NCBI GenBank assembly: GCA_910576935.1
Contig: CAJTKG010000032.1
Span: 1 to 32,267, forward strand
Reading direction: 5' to 3'
Source: an uncultured Muribaculaceae bacterium
GTDB lineage: Bacteria; Bacteroidota; Bacteroidia; Bacteroidales; Muribaculaceae
Length of the DNA stretch: 32,267 nt
Shown here: positions 1 through 8,282 of the stretch, piece after piece
Layout: each line of letters starts with the position of its first letter
How positions within the stretch are numbered: position 1 is the stretch's first letter
The notes under the pieces: generated by a model
Databases searched by the model: none
Seen by the model: only the letters and a program-made list of their open reading frames with translations
What the model was told of the DNA's origin: nothing
Made by a program: the position numbers and the translations under genes

Positions 1-159
1 TTTAGCACTTTAAATTTAATACTTTTATCGCTAACCACCAATTTTTCAACTACTTAATTTTCGTCGAACTCACGTTATGTTATAACATTTGACTCTCGGC
101 GCTTGTTTAATAGATGTAATACTTGTGTAATTTATCTTTTGAATAAAATAGCGACAACT

Positions 160-903
160 ATGAAAACAGACAACGACACCCCAAAAGGCCTCCCCGGCCA
201 TCAGGAATCACTTCGCATCGAAGGACACCCCGAGCCTGCGCGACTCAATGCTCCCAAAGAAACCGATGAAGCCGCAGACCCCATACTCGCGGCAGCCACC
301 GAACACACCCCCGGAGCCGTCAAATGGCTTGGAGCCGTCATGGCACTTCTCGGCATAGCCGCCATCGTAATGCTTTTTGTCGGCTACAACCATCATTCGT
401 CGCCTGACAAGCATATGGCCGTAGCCGAACGCGGCATACCCGGAGTCAGGATACTCAAACCGGGCACTCGGGCGTTCGACGCCATGATGAACGCTCAGAA
501 TTATACGACTTACGGCTTCTCGGCATCGCCCAAACAGGCATCAGGCATATCGAAAAACGCATCTGAAAGTCGTTCGGTCAGCGGCATCTACGACCCCACG
601 ACAGGGATGGTCTACCTCTTCCGCTACGACAACGCCGACGTCGACGAAAACGCGGCTCTCAACGACTTTGCCCGCAAAGCCGCCGACGCAGGCTATAATG
701 TAGAGATCCGCGCCTACACCGACCCGCGAGGACGCGCCGACTACAACCGCCGTCTGAGCGAACGCCGCGCGCACGCTGTCGGCAAATATCTGTGCAGCCA
801 CGGCATGTCGCCCAAACAGATCAAAACCAAAGGCATGGGCGCCACCGACGCTTACGGCAGTCCGGCTCAAGACCGCCGCGCCGAAATCCGCGTCGTAAAA
901 TAA
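160..903 (+). CDS. OmpA-family C-terminal domain protein with one transmembrane helix
   Basis: Likely an envelope protein that binds peptidoglycan through a C-terminal OmpA-like domain. A frame opens at 103, but the ATG at 160 gives a more sensible 247-residue product: a polar cytoplasmic N-terminus, one transmembrane helix at about residues 55-76, a linker, and an OmpA-like domain at about 140-247. That domain shows the family signature around YTDPRGRADYNRRLSERRA (about 186-204), with the Asp and Arg residues that contact diaminopimelate in OmpA relatives, and ends in DRRAEIRV. Topology therefore predicts an inner-membrane anchor with a periplasmic domain rather than an outer-membrane barrel. 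It stands alone, converging on the minus-strand operon that ends at 970, with a terminator hairpin just after its stop. The exact partner is unknown. Confidence 0.85.
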   Translation: MKTDNDTPKGLPGHQESLRIEGHPEPARLNAPKETDEAADPILAAATEHTPGAVKWLGAVMALLGIAAIVMLFVGYNHHSSPDKHMAVAERGIPGVRILKPGTRAFDAMMNAQNYTTYGFSASPKQASGISKNASESRSVSGIYDPTTGMVYLFRYDNADVDENAALNDFARKAADAGYNVEIRAYTDPRGRADYNRRLSERRAHAVGKYLCSHGMSPKQIKTKGMGATDAYGSPAQDRRAEIRVVK

Positions 904-949
904 ATTATAAGCACTCCGACCTTGTCTCATCATCGGCGCCGAAGCTCCG

Positions 950-978
950 AAAGGGTTTCGACGCCCTTTTTATTTTCT
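950..978 (+). terminator. Rho-independent terminator after the OmpA-domain gene
   Basis: AAAGGG (950-955) pairs with CCCTTT (964-969) across an 8-base loop and is followed by a T-rich run to about 978. It lies between two convergent genes and overlaps the stop of the minus-strand gene ending at 970. Confidence 0.6.
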
Positions 979-1605
979 CCTGACAAACTCCTCGCCGTCG
1001 TCAAAACGATAATAAATCAGGCCATGACGCTTTGAGACGATAAACTTATCCACAACAGGCCGTCCGCGATAATGCTCATCTTCCGAACTTTCAAGAATAC
1101 GGCTGTTACTATTGTCAGCCACCACACAATCACGGTAAACAACGCTATCCAGCATCAGTGTCTCGGGTTTTGCGACTATATATTCGTCATTTCTTTTTCT
1201 ATTGACCGTCTCACGCCGGCCGAGACTGAGACCGACCAACAGCGTATCATTGTCTACCGCCCGCTTGATAGAAACGCTTCCCCGATAAGGATATCCGTTA
1301 TGACGCAAACCAAGAGTGTAACAGGCATAAGCTTCAAATGTCCAACCGCCTCCGGCCGAACTGAATTCTATGACATCAGTCTTGTTGACAATCCATTTAC
1401 TGTCATACTCGACCGTATCAACATTACCCTTATTAGAGACGAAAATATTTTGCCTCGGTTCATATCTGTCATAACTGGTCATCCAGGCGAGATCCTTTTT
1501 GTCAAGACGTGTCACAAAAATCTTGACCGACACAAAAAAGCTAAAAAACAAGACGATGACGCCCGGTATCAGACAGCCTCTTTTAAAAATCGAATCAAAA
1601 GTCAT
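970..1605 (-). CDS. Membrane-anchored protein, paralogue of the upstream lipoprotein-like gene (candidate immunity protein)
   Basis: No function is recognised. The 211-residue product has one N-terminal hydrophobic helix (about 12-31) and is otherwise a soluble, Tyr/Asp-rich domain, so it should be anchored to the inner membrane and face the periplasm. It aligns end to end with the 1681-2304 product: both have a W...SN(K/R)GN.DT segment early on and finish in HGLIYYRFDDGEEFVRR. The last 35 bases or so of the two genes include an exact nucleotide match, suggesting recent duplication or gene conversion. It is the last gene of a minus-strand cluster headed by a transglutaminase-like protein and an Rhs-tail lipase. 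Tandem paralogues directly after a candidate effector are typical of immunity genes, but that role is inference. Confidence 0.7.
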   Translation of the reverse strand: MTFDSIFKRGCLIPGVIVLFFSFFVSVKIFVTRLDKKDLAWMTSYDRYEPRQNIFVSNKGNVDTVEYDSKWIVNKTDVIEFSSAGGGWTFEAYACYTLGLRHNGYPYRGSVSIKRAVDNDTLLVGLSLGRRETVNRKRNDEYIVAKPETLMLDSVVYRDCVVADNSNSRILESSEDEHYRGRPVVDKFIVSKRHGLIYYRFDDGEEFVRRK

Positions 1606-1680
1606 CCTATACTCCAGACTATGTTAACACTCATAAACCGCCCTATTACATGACCTGTCAACTTACTGAGCCGCCGGTTT

Positions 1681-2304
1681 TTATCGCCTTCTGACAAACT
1701 CCTCGCCGTCGTCAAAACGATAATAGATCAAACCATGGTCTTTAGCAATGATATACTTGTCTGTCTTGCGCTTTTGGTTTTTATGAAATTCAGGATATAC
1801 AGCTATCGTGCTGTCGACTATAACACATTCATCATATAAGGTATCGCCGCATTTCACTCGTCTTTTTTTACATTTGTCAAAATTCAATCCCCATTGAGAA
1901 CGGTCTGCTCTACTGGAAAAATTATAAAAACTCGTTGAAAAAAACAGACTGTCATTCTCTGCACTGCGATAAACCGCCGTAGTAAATATTATATACTTTT
2001 TACCCGACACATCAGGATGACAATCAGATTGTTTAATAATACATGAAGCACCCGATCTCGCACTATACGCAAGACAGGACGTACTCCAAAAGTAGAATGG
2101 ATTGCGCGTATTCGTATTACCGACATTTTCAACTATCAATGTATCGGTGTTACCACGATTTGAAGAATAATAAACTGTATCCTGCTCATTCAAAACTTCA
2201 GTCCACCGCGAATCATCATCAGAAATCCGCGTCATCTTTGTATAAATACAGCTTTGAGACAATACTGACAAAGTCATGATAATAACTATGATATTTCTTC
2301 TCAT
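1681..2304 (-). CDS. Putative lipoprotein, paralogue of the next gene (candidate immunity protein)
   Basis: The 207-residue product begins with a short hydrophobic signal ending in LSQSC. This is a plausible but weak lipobox, with Cys19 as the candidate lipidated residue. The rest is a soluble domain of unknown function with the same architecture and C-terminus (KYIIAKDHGLIYYRFDDG) as the 970-1605 product. Its ATG overlaps the stop of the upstream lipase gene as ATGA (2301-2304), so translation is probably coupled to the lipase. Coupling to a candidate toxic lipase and a periplasmic location would suit an immunity protein that neutralises the enzyme in the envelope. The sequence itself proves only the linkage and the paralogy. 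The alternative is an accessory lipoprotein of unknown role. Confidence 0.7.
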   Translation of the reverse strand: MRRNIIVIIMTLSVLSQSCIYTKMTRISDDDSRWTEVLNEQDTVYYSSNRGNTDTLIVENVGNTNTRNPFYFWSTSCLAYSARSGASCIIKQSDCHPDVSGKKYIIFTTAVYRSAENDSLFFSTSFYNFSSRADRSQWGLNFDKCKKRRVKCGDTLYDECVIVDSTIAVYPEFHKNQKRKTDKYIIAKDHGLIYYRFDDGEEFVRRR

Positions 2305-3365
2305 TGTTGCGATTTTAAATAATCAACGATAGGATCAATACTATGCGCCTTAAATGGATTTTTCAATCCAATCGGCAATGTATAGGTAGTTCCGGGCGCA
2401 GACATGCCCAAATTATCCTGAATATTATTTACCACACATCCTCCTATTCTAAGTCCGGGTATTGAAGTTTGTACGCCAATAGTCCGATAATTAGTCACAT
2501 TAACCGCATCACCAAGTCCATGGACAAGCTTTGTTAACGGACTAACCGCTGCCGGATTAAACGTCACGGCGGCCCTACCAGTGGCCATACTTGAAGCTGC
2601 CGCCTCACCGGCTCCTTTTGAATGTCCGACAAAAGTCAGCTCAGTACCACTAAATTCTTTATCTAATTTTTTTGCATTATTTATAGCAGAAGCATATTGC
2701 CGGGAAGCACCGACTAATTGACAAACATCAGTAAATATATCTTTAACAGAATTTGTACCGGCAAACGCACAAACATACTCTGTCGGTACCCCATCGACAC
2801 TCTTCTGAAATAAAACTGATTTAAGCCCGTTTCCCCAAAAGCCGGTCTGATCCATTTTTATACCAACCGGAGGCTGTACAACAGACCAACCTAAATCTCC
2901 AAGAGTCTGTATTGGATCCTGATCGTTATCAAAAGATTCAAGATATGCCGCCTGGCTCATCAAAGCGGCTTCATATTCATTTGGCTTTTGTCCTGAAGGG
3001 TCAAGATAGCCGGCCGGATTGCCATAACAAAACGAATATGGCGAAACATGGGGTATCTCAACTGCTTTAGGGTCTCCCGTTAGATAACGCGCCCTATCAC
3101 TTGGGGATATTGAATCAATAACGATTACAATACCATTAGCGCCTTTGATAGTAAGAAATCCGTTTCGGATTGACATCACAGCAGCTGTGGAATCTTCCGA
3201 GACCAAATATATATCAGCGGTTTGAAGATACTTTGTATGATCAATATCCATCGCCTCGGTATCATTACCGAAAATAGAATATGGTGTTTCTTCGACAGCC
3301 CAAAGTTCAAAACATGAAATAATCGAACATAGGCAAATAACTAATTCTCTTAACATGCGTTCCAT
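2301..3365 (-). CDS. Exported class-3-type lipase with an Rhs-core-like tail motif
   Basis: Predicted alpha/beta-hydrolase, probably a (phospho)lipase acting in or beyond the periplasm. The 354-residue product starts with a hydrophobic signal segment (about 5-23). Residues 106-125 read HVSPYSFCYGNPAGYLDPSG, which closely resembles the end of the Rhs repeat-associated core (SPY.YC.NNP..YIDP.G) that precedes toxin domains in polymorphic toxins. The following domain (about 130-350) carries AFAGTNS (200-206) and the nucleophile elbow GHSKG with Ser249, as in class-3 lipases; His341 in the C-terminal KAHSID is the likely catalytic His. The large Rhs shell is absent, so this may be a detached toxin tip or a domesticated derivative. 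Its ATG directly abuts the upstream stop, and the downstream gene overlaps by four bases. A housekeeping exported esterase is the alternative. Confidence 0.75.
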   Translation of the reverse strand: MERMLRELVICLCSIISCFELWAVEETPYSIFGNDTEAMDIDHTKYLQTADIYLVSEDSTAAVMSIRNGFLTIKGANGIVIVIDSISPSDRARYLTGDPKAVEIPHVSPYSFCYGNPAGYLDPSGQKPNEYEAALMSQAAYLESFDNDQDPIQTLGDLGWSVVQPPVGIKMDQTGFWGNGLKSVLFQKSVDGVPTEYVCAFAGTNSVKDIFTDVCQLVGASRQYASAINNAKKLDKEFSGTELTFVGHSKGAGEAAASSMATGRAAVTFNPAAVSPLTKLVHGLGDAVNVTNYRTIGVQTSIPGLRIGGCVVNNIQDNLGMSAPGTTYTLPIGLKNPFKAHSIDPIVDYLKSQQ

Positions 3366-4430
3366 TTACTTTCCCGATTTAATTTTTTCCTCCATTTTTT
3401 GCATTGCCTCCTTTACCCTTTCGTCATATTCTTCCTGTGTTTGCTGCGAATAACCAAGATAGTCTATTTTATCCATCAAATCAATAAACTCCGCAAGGTG
3501 ACGGTTTGAGTATGGAGTATCGAAATAACCAAACTTTTTTACATAAGATTGACCTTGTGACCTCATAACATTAAATTTAACAATTAATGCATCGCTAAAA
3601 TTTGGAAGTTGGGCGAGAACTTTCTCCGCACATCGTATAGCGAAATAATCCCAGCTATCATATTTTTGCCAATATGCTTTTGCAAGCAGCATCATCATCA
3701 ATGCAATATTCTCTTTTTCAGAAAGAGCTGTAAGAAAAATACCATTCCTAATTGCTTCGGTAGAGATATCTGTAGTCTCAATAAGCCATATATCTCTGAC
3801 AACTCCTCCATGTGTAAGCTCGACATTAACCCATTTACCATCTTCGCCCACATGCTTGATGTATATATGGTGTGGTGCAAATGCAAAAAAAGAACGTCCG
3901 CCAAGTTCATCACAAAGCACTTTGTAAAGCATTGCCATCGACATACATTGTCCGACACGCGTTTTAATAAGATTAGATACAAACATCTTAGAAAAATCTT
4001 TTTTTGCCAACGGGTCATCAAAATCATATTCTAATTTTTTATAACCGTTTAGATATGACGGTTCAACAAGATAACTATATACGGCATAATTAGCACAAGT
4101 CCTGTATTGTCTATAGTTGTTGTCATCAATAAATTTATTTAAAATCGATGTTATACTATCTATCGTATGGCAAAACGTCCCATAATCAAGTTTTCCACCG
4201 CCATATGCCCATTCCACTAAAAACTCAGCCCTTTTAAAATTATACTCCCGTTTTCCTTCAAACATTTCTACCATTTCACCATAGGCCAAATCAAAGCACT
4301 TATCATCAATCATATACGGTATGGTATCATATTCCAACACGGTTCCGGACTGAAAAAGTTTAACACCTTCATAGGCAAAACATATCTTCAAAACCAATAA
4401 GCCGAATAGCAATGCAGTCAGTTTTTTCAT
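3366..4430 (-). CDS. Exported transglutaminase-like (papain-fold) protein
   Basis: First gene of the minus-strand operon. The 354-residue product has a signal peptide (MKKLTALLFGLLVLKICFA, cleavage near 19) and a transglutaminase-like core. The candidate catalytic Cys162 lies in TRVGQCMSMAMLYKVLCDEL, the His in FAPHHIYIKH (187/188), and an Asn/Glu position in WVNVELTHGG (about 200-209); this Cys-His-acid order and spacing fit the superfamily. The C-terminal third is helical and polar, possibly TPR-like. Members of this fold act as peptidases, cross-linkers or inactive binding proteins, so the reaction cannot be assigned. Its stop is immediately followed by the lipase ATG, which makes co-expression nearly certain. 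Low GC relative to purH suggests acquisition. A consensus promoter lies upstream. Confidence 0.75.
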   Translation of the reverse strand: MKKLTALLFGLLVLKICFAYEGVKLFQSGTVLEYDTIPYMIDDKCFDLAYGEMVEMFEGKREYNFKRAEFLVEWAYGGGKLDYGTFCHTIDSITSILNKFIDDNNYRQYRTCANYAVYSYLVEPSYLNGYKKLEYDFDDPLAKKDFSKMFVSNLIKTRVGQCMSMAMLYKVLCDELGGRSFFAFAPHHIYIKHVGEDGKWVNVELTHGGVVRDIWLIETTDISTEAIRNGIFLTALSEKENIALMMMLLAKAYWQKYDSWDYFAIRCAEKVLAQLPNFSDALIVKFNVMRSQGQSYVKKFGYFDTPYSNRHLAEFIDLMDKIDYLGYSQQTQEEYDERVKEAMQKMEEKIKSGK

Positions 4431-4454
4431 GGATAAAATTTACAATCTAAAATG

Positions 4455-4488
4455 CAAATATATAACTTTATTTTTCAAAAGCGTCAAA
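4455..4488 (-). promoter_or_regulatory. Bacteroidota-type promoter of the transglutaminase/lipase operon
   Basis: On the minus strand, TTTG (4488-4485) is followed after 22 bases by TATATTTG (4462-4455), matching the TTTG / TAnnTTTG consensus. The start codon at 4430 lies about 25 bases beyond the -7 box, leaving a short leader. Confidence 0.5.
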
Positions 4489-4720
4489 TGAACTGATTTT
4501 TTAATATCACTGCTTCGATCCTGACCAAAATATCATATAGACTCAACGCGCTTCCGACCGTACGTAGAAATCACAATCAATCAGCATTTTTGTTATCGAA
4601 GGACACAATAATAATCAAAATAATCTTGTGTCGTTTTGCCCTTTTGTCCATCTGTCGGTCTTTATGACTTGGCGGCGGGACGAAAGTTTTTTAGATTTTT
4701 ATCAATAAATAGATGTGTTT

Positions 4721-4755
4721 TTTGAGAATTTACGCGGGGATTTTTTGTAATTTTG
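4721..4755 (+). promoter_or_regulatory. Bacteroidota-type promoter of purH
   Basis: TTTG at 4721-4724 and TAATTTTG at 4748-4755 fit the Bacteroidota consensus, although the 23-base spacing is slightly long. The ATG at 4803 is about 47 bases downstream. Confidence 0.5.
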
Positions 4756-4802
4756 CACATTGAATATTAAAGCATCATTTCGACTATCAAATAACAGTGT
4801 CT

Positions 4803-6341
4803 ATGTCAGAACTCAAGAAGATCAACACAGCCCTTATCTCAGTGTTTCATAAAGACGGCCTTGACGAAATCGTCAACGCCCTTGCAGCCGACGGTGTCAG
4901 ATTTATCTCTACCGGCGGCACCAAATCGTTTATCGAATCGCTCGGCCACGAGTGCGAGGCTGTAGAAGACCTCACGGGCTATCCGTCGATCTTCGGCGGC
5001 CGCGTCAAGACGCTCCACCCCAAAATCTTCGGCGGCATCCTCAACCGCCGCTCGCTCGAAGGCGACCGAGCCGAAGCCGCTCAGTATGAAATACCGGGCA
5101 TCGACCTGGTCATCGTCGACCTCTACCCCTTCGAGGCGACGGTCGCTTCGGGCGCCTCTCACGCCGACATCATCGAGAAAATCGACATAGGCGGCATCTC
5201 GTTAATACGCGCAGCCGCAAAAAACTACGACGACGTCGTCATCGTAGCGTCTAAAAAACAATATGCTTTTCTAGCCGGGATGCTCGACGCCCACGGGGCT
5301 TCGTCGACGGCAGAAGAACGTCTGTTGCTCGCCCGCGACGCATTTTCCGTGTCGTCGGCATATGACAGCGCCATATTCAACTATTTCGACAAAACAGCCT
5401 GCGTGCCGGCCGACCCCACCGGGCTGCGTGTCGCCGTCGACGGCTCGATGACTATGCGCTACGGCGAGAATCCTCATCAGAAAGGCCGCTTCTTCGGCGA
5501 CTTCAACGCCATGTTTGACCGTCTCCACGGCAAAGAAATCTCATATAACAATCTGCTCGACATCGACGCCGCCGTGTCGCTCATCGACGAGTTTGACACC
5601 ACGACAGTAGCAATACTCAAACACAACAACGCCTGCGGCCTCGCCTCACGCGGCACTGTCGCCGAAGCATGGCGCGATGCCCTCGCCGGCGACCCCGTGT
5701 CGGCATTCGGCGGCGTAATCATCGCCAACCGCGAGATCGACGCCGTCAGCGCCGAAGAAATCAACAAGATATTCTTCGAGGTCATCATCGCCCCGTCATA
5801 CAGCGACGATGCCCTGATGATACTCAAACAGAAAAAGAACCGCATCATCCTCGTTCAAAAAGAAGCCGAACGTCCGGCGACAGTCATGCGCTCGGTGCTC
5901 AACGGAGTCCTCGTCCAGGACCGCGACACCAAAGTCGAGACTGTCGACGACCTCAAGCTCGTCTCGGGCGAGAGTCTCAGCGACGACGTTGCCGCCGACA
6001 TGCTCTTCGCCAACAAAATCGTCAAGCACTCAAAGAGCAACGCCATCGTACTCGCCAAAAACAGAATGCTTCTCGGCAGCGGTGTAGGCCAGACATCGCG
6101 CGTCGACGCCCTCCGCCACGCCATCGAGAAAGCCAACTCGTTTGACCTCGACCTCAAAGGCTCGGTGATGGCCTCTGACGCCTTCTTCCCCTTCGCCGAC
6201 TGCGTCGAGATAGCCGACAAGGCCGGTGTGACATCCGTGATACAGCCCGGCGGCTCTATACGCGACACCGACTCGGTAGACTACTGCCGCGAACACGGCA
6301 TGACAATGGTGATGACAGGCTTCCGCCACTTCAAACACTGA
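4803..6341 (+). CDS. purH: Bifunctional AICAR formyltransferase / IMP cyclohydrolase
   Basis: PurH catalyses the last two steps of de novo purine synthesis: formylation of AICAR to FAICAR using 10-formyl-tetrahydrofolate, then cyclisation to IMP, in the cytoplasm. The 512-residue product has the normal family length. An N-terminal MGS-like cyclohydrolase domain (about 1-140) shows STGGTKSFIE and GGRVKTLHPKIFGGIL, and the C-terminal transformylase domain shows RYGENPHQKG, LKHNNACGLA and SAFGGVI. The frame also opens at a GTG at 4797, but the ATG at 4803 (MSELKKINTALIS) is preferred. It is followed 39 bases later by mreB, an order I associate with Bacteroides relatives, so purH may share transcription with the cell-shape genes. 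Nothing is unusual in the protein. Confidence 0.97.
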   Translation: MSELKKINTALISVFHKDGLDEIVNALAADGVRFISTGGTKSFIESLGHECEAVEDLTGYPSIFGGRVKTLHPKIFGGILNRRSLEGDRAEAAQYEIPGIDLVIVDLYPFEATVASGASHADIIEKIDIGGISLIRAAAKNYDDVVIVASKKQYAFLAGMLDAHGASSTAEERLLLARDAFSVSSAYDSAIFNYFDKTACVPADPTGLRVAVDGSMTMRYGENPHQKGRFFGDFNAMFDRLHGKEISYNNLLDIDAAVSLIDEFDTTTVAILKHNNACGLASRGTVAEAWRDALAGDPVSAFGGVIIANREIDAVSAEEINKIFFEVIIAPSYSDDALMILKQKKNRIILVQKEAERPATVMRSVLNGVLVQDRDTKVETVDDLKLVSGESLSDDVAADMLFANKIVKHSKSNAIVLAKNRMLLGSGVGQTSRVDALRHAIEKANSFDLDLKGSVMASDAFFPFADCVEIADKAGVTSVIQPGGSIRDTDSVDYCREHGMTMVMTGFRHFKH

Positions 6342-6380
6342 TTTAACCCTCACTCCAATCTCCATTAATATCTATTGAAA

Positions 6381-7400
6381 ATGAGACTGTTCTCACTCAC
6401 CAAAGAAATAGCGATCGACCTTGGCACAGCCAACACGATAATTATCCACAACGACAAGATTGTCATCAACGAGCCCTCGATTGTGGCCCTCGACAACCGC
6501 ACCGACAAACTCATCGCCGTCGGCAAAGACGCCCACATGATGGAAGGCAAAGGCCATCCGGGCATACGCACGGTGCGCCCCCTGCGCAAAGGCGTCATCG
6601 CCGACTTCAACGCCGCCGAGCTTATGATACGCGGTCTTGTCAAGAAAGCAAGCTCGAAAAACAACTGGTTCTCACCCTCGTTGCGCATGGTCGTGGGCAT
6701 TCCCTCAGGCTCGACCGAAGTCGAGATACGCGCCGTGCGTGACTCGTCGGAACACGCCGACGGCCGCGACGTCTACATGATCTACGAGCCTATGGCGGCA
6801 GCTCTCGGCATAGGCCTCGACGTCGAAGCGCCCGAAGGCAACATGATCGTCGACATAGGCGGCGGCACCACTGAAATCGCCGTCATCTCGCTCGGCGGCA
6901 TCGTCAGCAACAAGAGCATACAGATCGCGGGCGACGACCTCACCGATGACATACAGAACCACATGCGTCGTGCCCACAACGTCAAAGTAGGTGTCCGCAC
7001 CGCCGAACAGATCAAGATGAACGTCGGCTCGGCCCTGACCGAACTCGAGAATCCGCCCGAGGACTATATCGTCCACGGCCCCAACGTAATGACAGCGCTG
7101 CCTATGGAAGTGCCCGTGAGCTATCAGGAAATCAGCCACTGCATCGAGAAGACCATCTCGAAGATCGAGGCTGCCGTGCTCAGCGCCCTCGAGCAGACAC
7201 CGCCCGAGCTCTACGCCGACATCGTTCGCAACGGCATCTACCTCGCCGGCGGCGGCGCGATGCTGCGCGGTCTCGACAAGCGTCTGACCGACAAGATCGG
7301 CATCCAGTTCCACATAGCCGAAGATCCACTGCTCGCCGTAGCCAAAGGTACCGGCGTGGCACTCAAGAATATCGACAAATTCTCGTTCCTTATCCGCTAA
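6381..7400 (+). CDS. mreB: Rod-shape-determining actin homologue MreB
   Basis: MreB polymerises on the inner face of the cytoplasmic membrane and positions the elongasome that inserts lateral cell wall. The 339-residue product has the actin-fold signatures: phosphate-1 loop IDLGTANT near the N-terminus, phosphate-2 DIGGGTTEIAVIS mid-protein, and the adenosine motif LAGGGAMLRGLD near the C-terminus. The frame can open at a TTG at 6375, but the ATG at 6381 (MRLFSLTKEIAID) is the natural start. It is the first shape gene of the run mreB-mreC-mreD-mrdA-rodA and is spaced 24 bases from mreC. No key residue appears to be missing. Confidence 0.97.
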   Translation: MRLFSLTKEIAIDLGTANTIIIHNDKIVINEPSIVALDNRTDKLIAVGKDAHMMEGKGHPGIRTVRPLRKGVIADFNAAELMIRGLVKKASSKNNWFSPSLRMVVGIPSGSTEVEIRAVRDSSEHADGRDVYMIYEPMAAALGIGLDVEAPEGNMIVDIGGGTTEIAVISLGGIVSNKSIQIAGDDLTDDIQNHMRRAHNVKVGVRTAEQIKMNVGSALTELENPPEDYIVHGPNVMTALPMEVPVSYQEISHCIEKTISKIEAAVLSALEQTPPELYADIVRNGIYLAGGGAMLRGLDKRLTDKIGIQFHIAEDPLLAVAKGTGVALKNIDKFSFLIR

Positions 7401-7424
7401 TCAAACGAAGTCTCTCCGCAGGGC

Positions 7425-8282
7425 GTGCACGAACTATTCAACTTCTTCATACGCAACAGCAAATGGTTTGTCTTCACCTTCTACATGGTGATAAGTTGTG
7501 TGCTGCTCGCCGGTGACAATCCATATCAGCGGCATGTCTTTCTGACGTCGGCCAACACGGTGTCGGCAACCATCTATGAGGCAAGCAACAACGTCACGTC
7601 ATATTTCAACCTGCGCGACATCAACGACGATCTCAACCGCCGCAACGCGGCCCTCGAGAAAGAAGTCATCGGCCTGCGCGAACAGCTCGAACACTACCGC
7701 GAGGCCGGCTACACCGACACGATGGTAGTGGATTCAGGCGTGGCACACTTTGACTTTATCGTCGCCGGAGTCATCAACAACAGCGTCTCAAAGCCATACA
7801 ACTATCTGACTGTCAACAAAGGCACCCACGACGGCGTCGTGCCCGAGCTTGGCGTCATCGACCAAAACGGTGTCGTCGGCATCGTCAGCGCCGCCACAGC
7901 CCACAGCGCCCGCGTCATATCGCTGCTCAACCCCAACTTCAGACTGAGTTGCAAGATCAAAGGAAGCGACAACTTCGGCTCACTCGTCTGGGGGGGCGAA
8001 GACCCCGAGGTCGCCTTGCTCGAGGAGTTGCCGCGACACACGGTCTACCATTCGGGCGACACCATCGTCACAAGCGGCTACTCGGCCGTGTTCCCTCCCG
8101 GATTACCGGTAGGCATCGTCCTCGACGACGACAAAGAGCACAGCGATAATTTCTTCACTCTTAAAATCAGACTCTTCGCAGACTTTACGGCGCTGAGCAA
8201 CGTTCAGATAGTCGTCAACAACCGCAAAGCCGAGATCATGACCGTCGAAGGCAGCGACATAGCACAGAAAAAAAACAAATGA
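7425..8282 (+). CDS. mreC: Rod-shape-determining protein MreC
   Basis: MreC is the bitopic elongasome scaffold that links MreB to PBP2 and stimulates PBP2. The 285-residue product has one N-terminal transmembrane helix (about 14-30), then a coiled-coil segment (about 62-90, rich in Leu, Glu and Arg), then the paired beta-barrel periplasmic domain with typical stretches such as VNKGTHDGVVPELGVI and VGIVSA. The start is a GTG at 7425 (MHELFNFFIRNSKWF): it places the helix correctly and no better ATG is available. Its stop overlaps the mreD ATG by four bases (ATGA), so the two are translationally coupled. Confidence 0.93.
   Translation: MHELFNFFIRNSKWFVFTFYMVISCVLLAGDNPYQRHVFLTSANTVSATIYEASNNVTSYFNLRDINDDLNRRNAALEKEVIGLREQLEHYREAGYTDTMVVDSGVAHFDFIVAGVINNSVSKPYNYLTVNKGTHDGVVPELGVIDQNGVVGIVSAATAHSARVISLLNPNFRLSCKIKGSDNFGSLVWGGEDPEVALLEELPRHTVYHSGDTIVTSGYSAVFPPGLPVGIVLDDDKEHSDNFFTLKIRLFADFTALSNVQIVVNNRKAEIMTVEGSDIAQKKNK

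Larger units (their letters stand above)
4431..4802. other. Divergent intergenic region between the lipase operon and purH
   Basis: About 370 bases with no convincing coding frame. It is AT-rich at both ends and holds the minus-strand operon promoter near 4455-4488 and the purH promoter near 4721-4755. I see no riboswitch-like or repeated structure in the middle. Confidence 0.7.

Noticed and set aside
103..159. N-terminal extension of the OmpA-domain gene
   Set aside because: The added residues are Cys/Asn/Ile-rich and fit AT-rich leader DNA; the ATG at 160 gives a normal cytoplasmic N-terminus.
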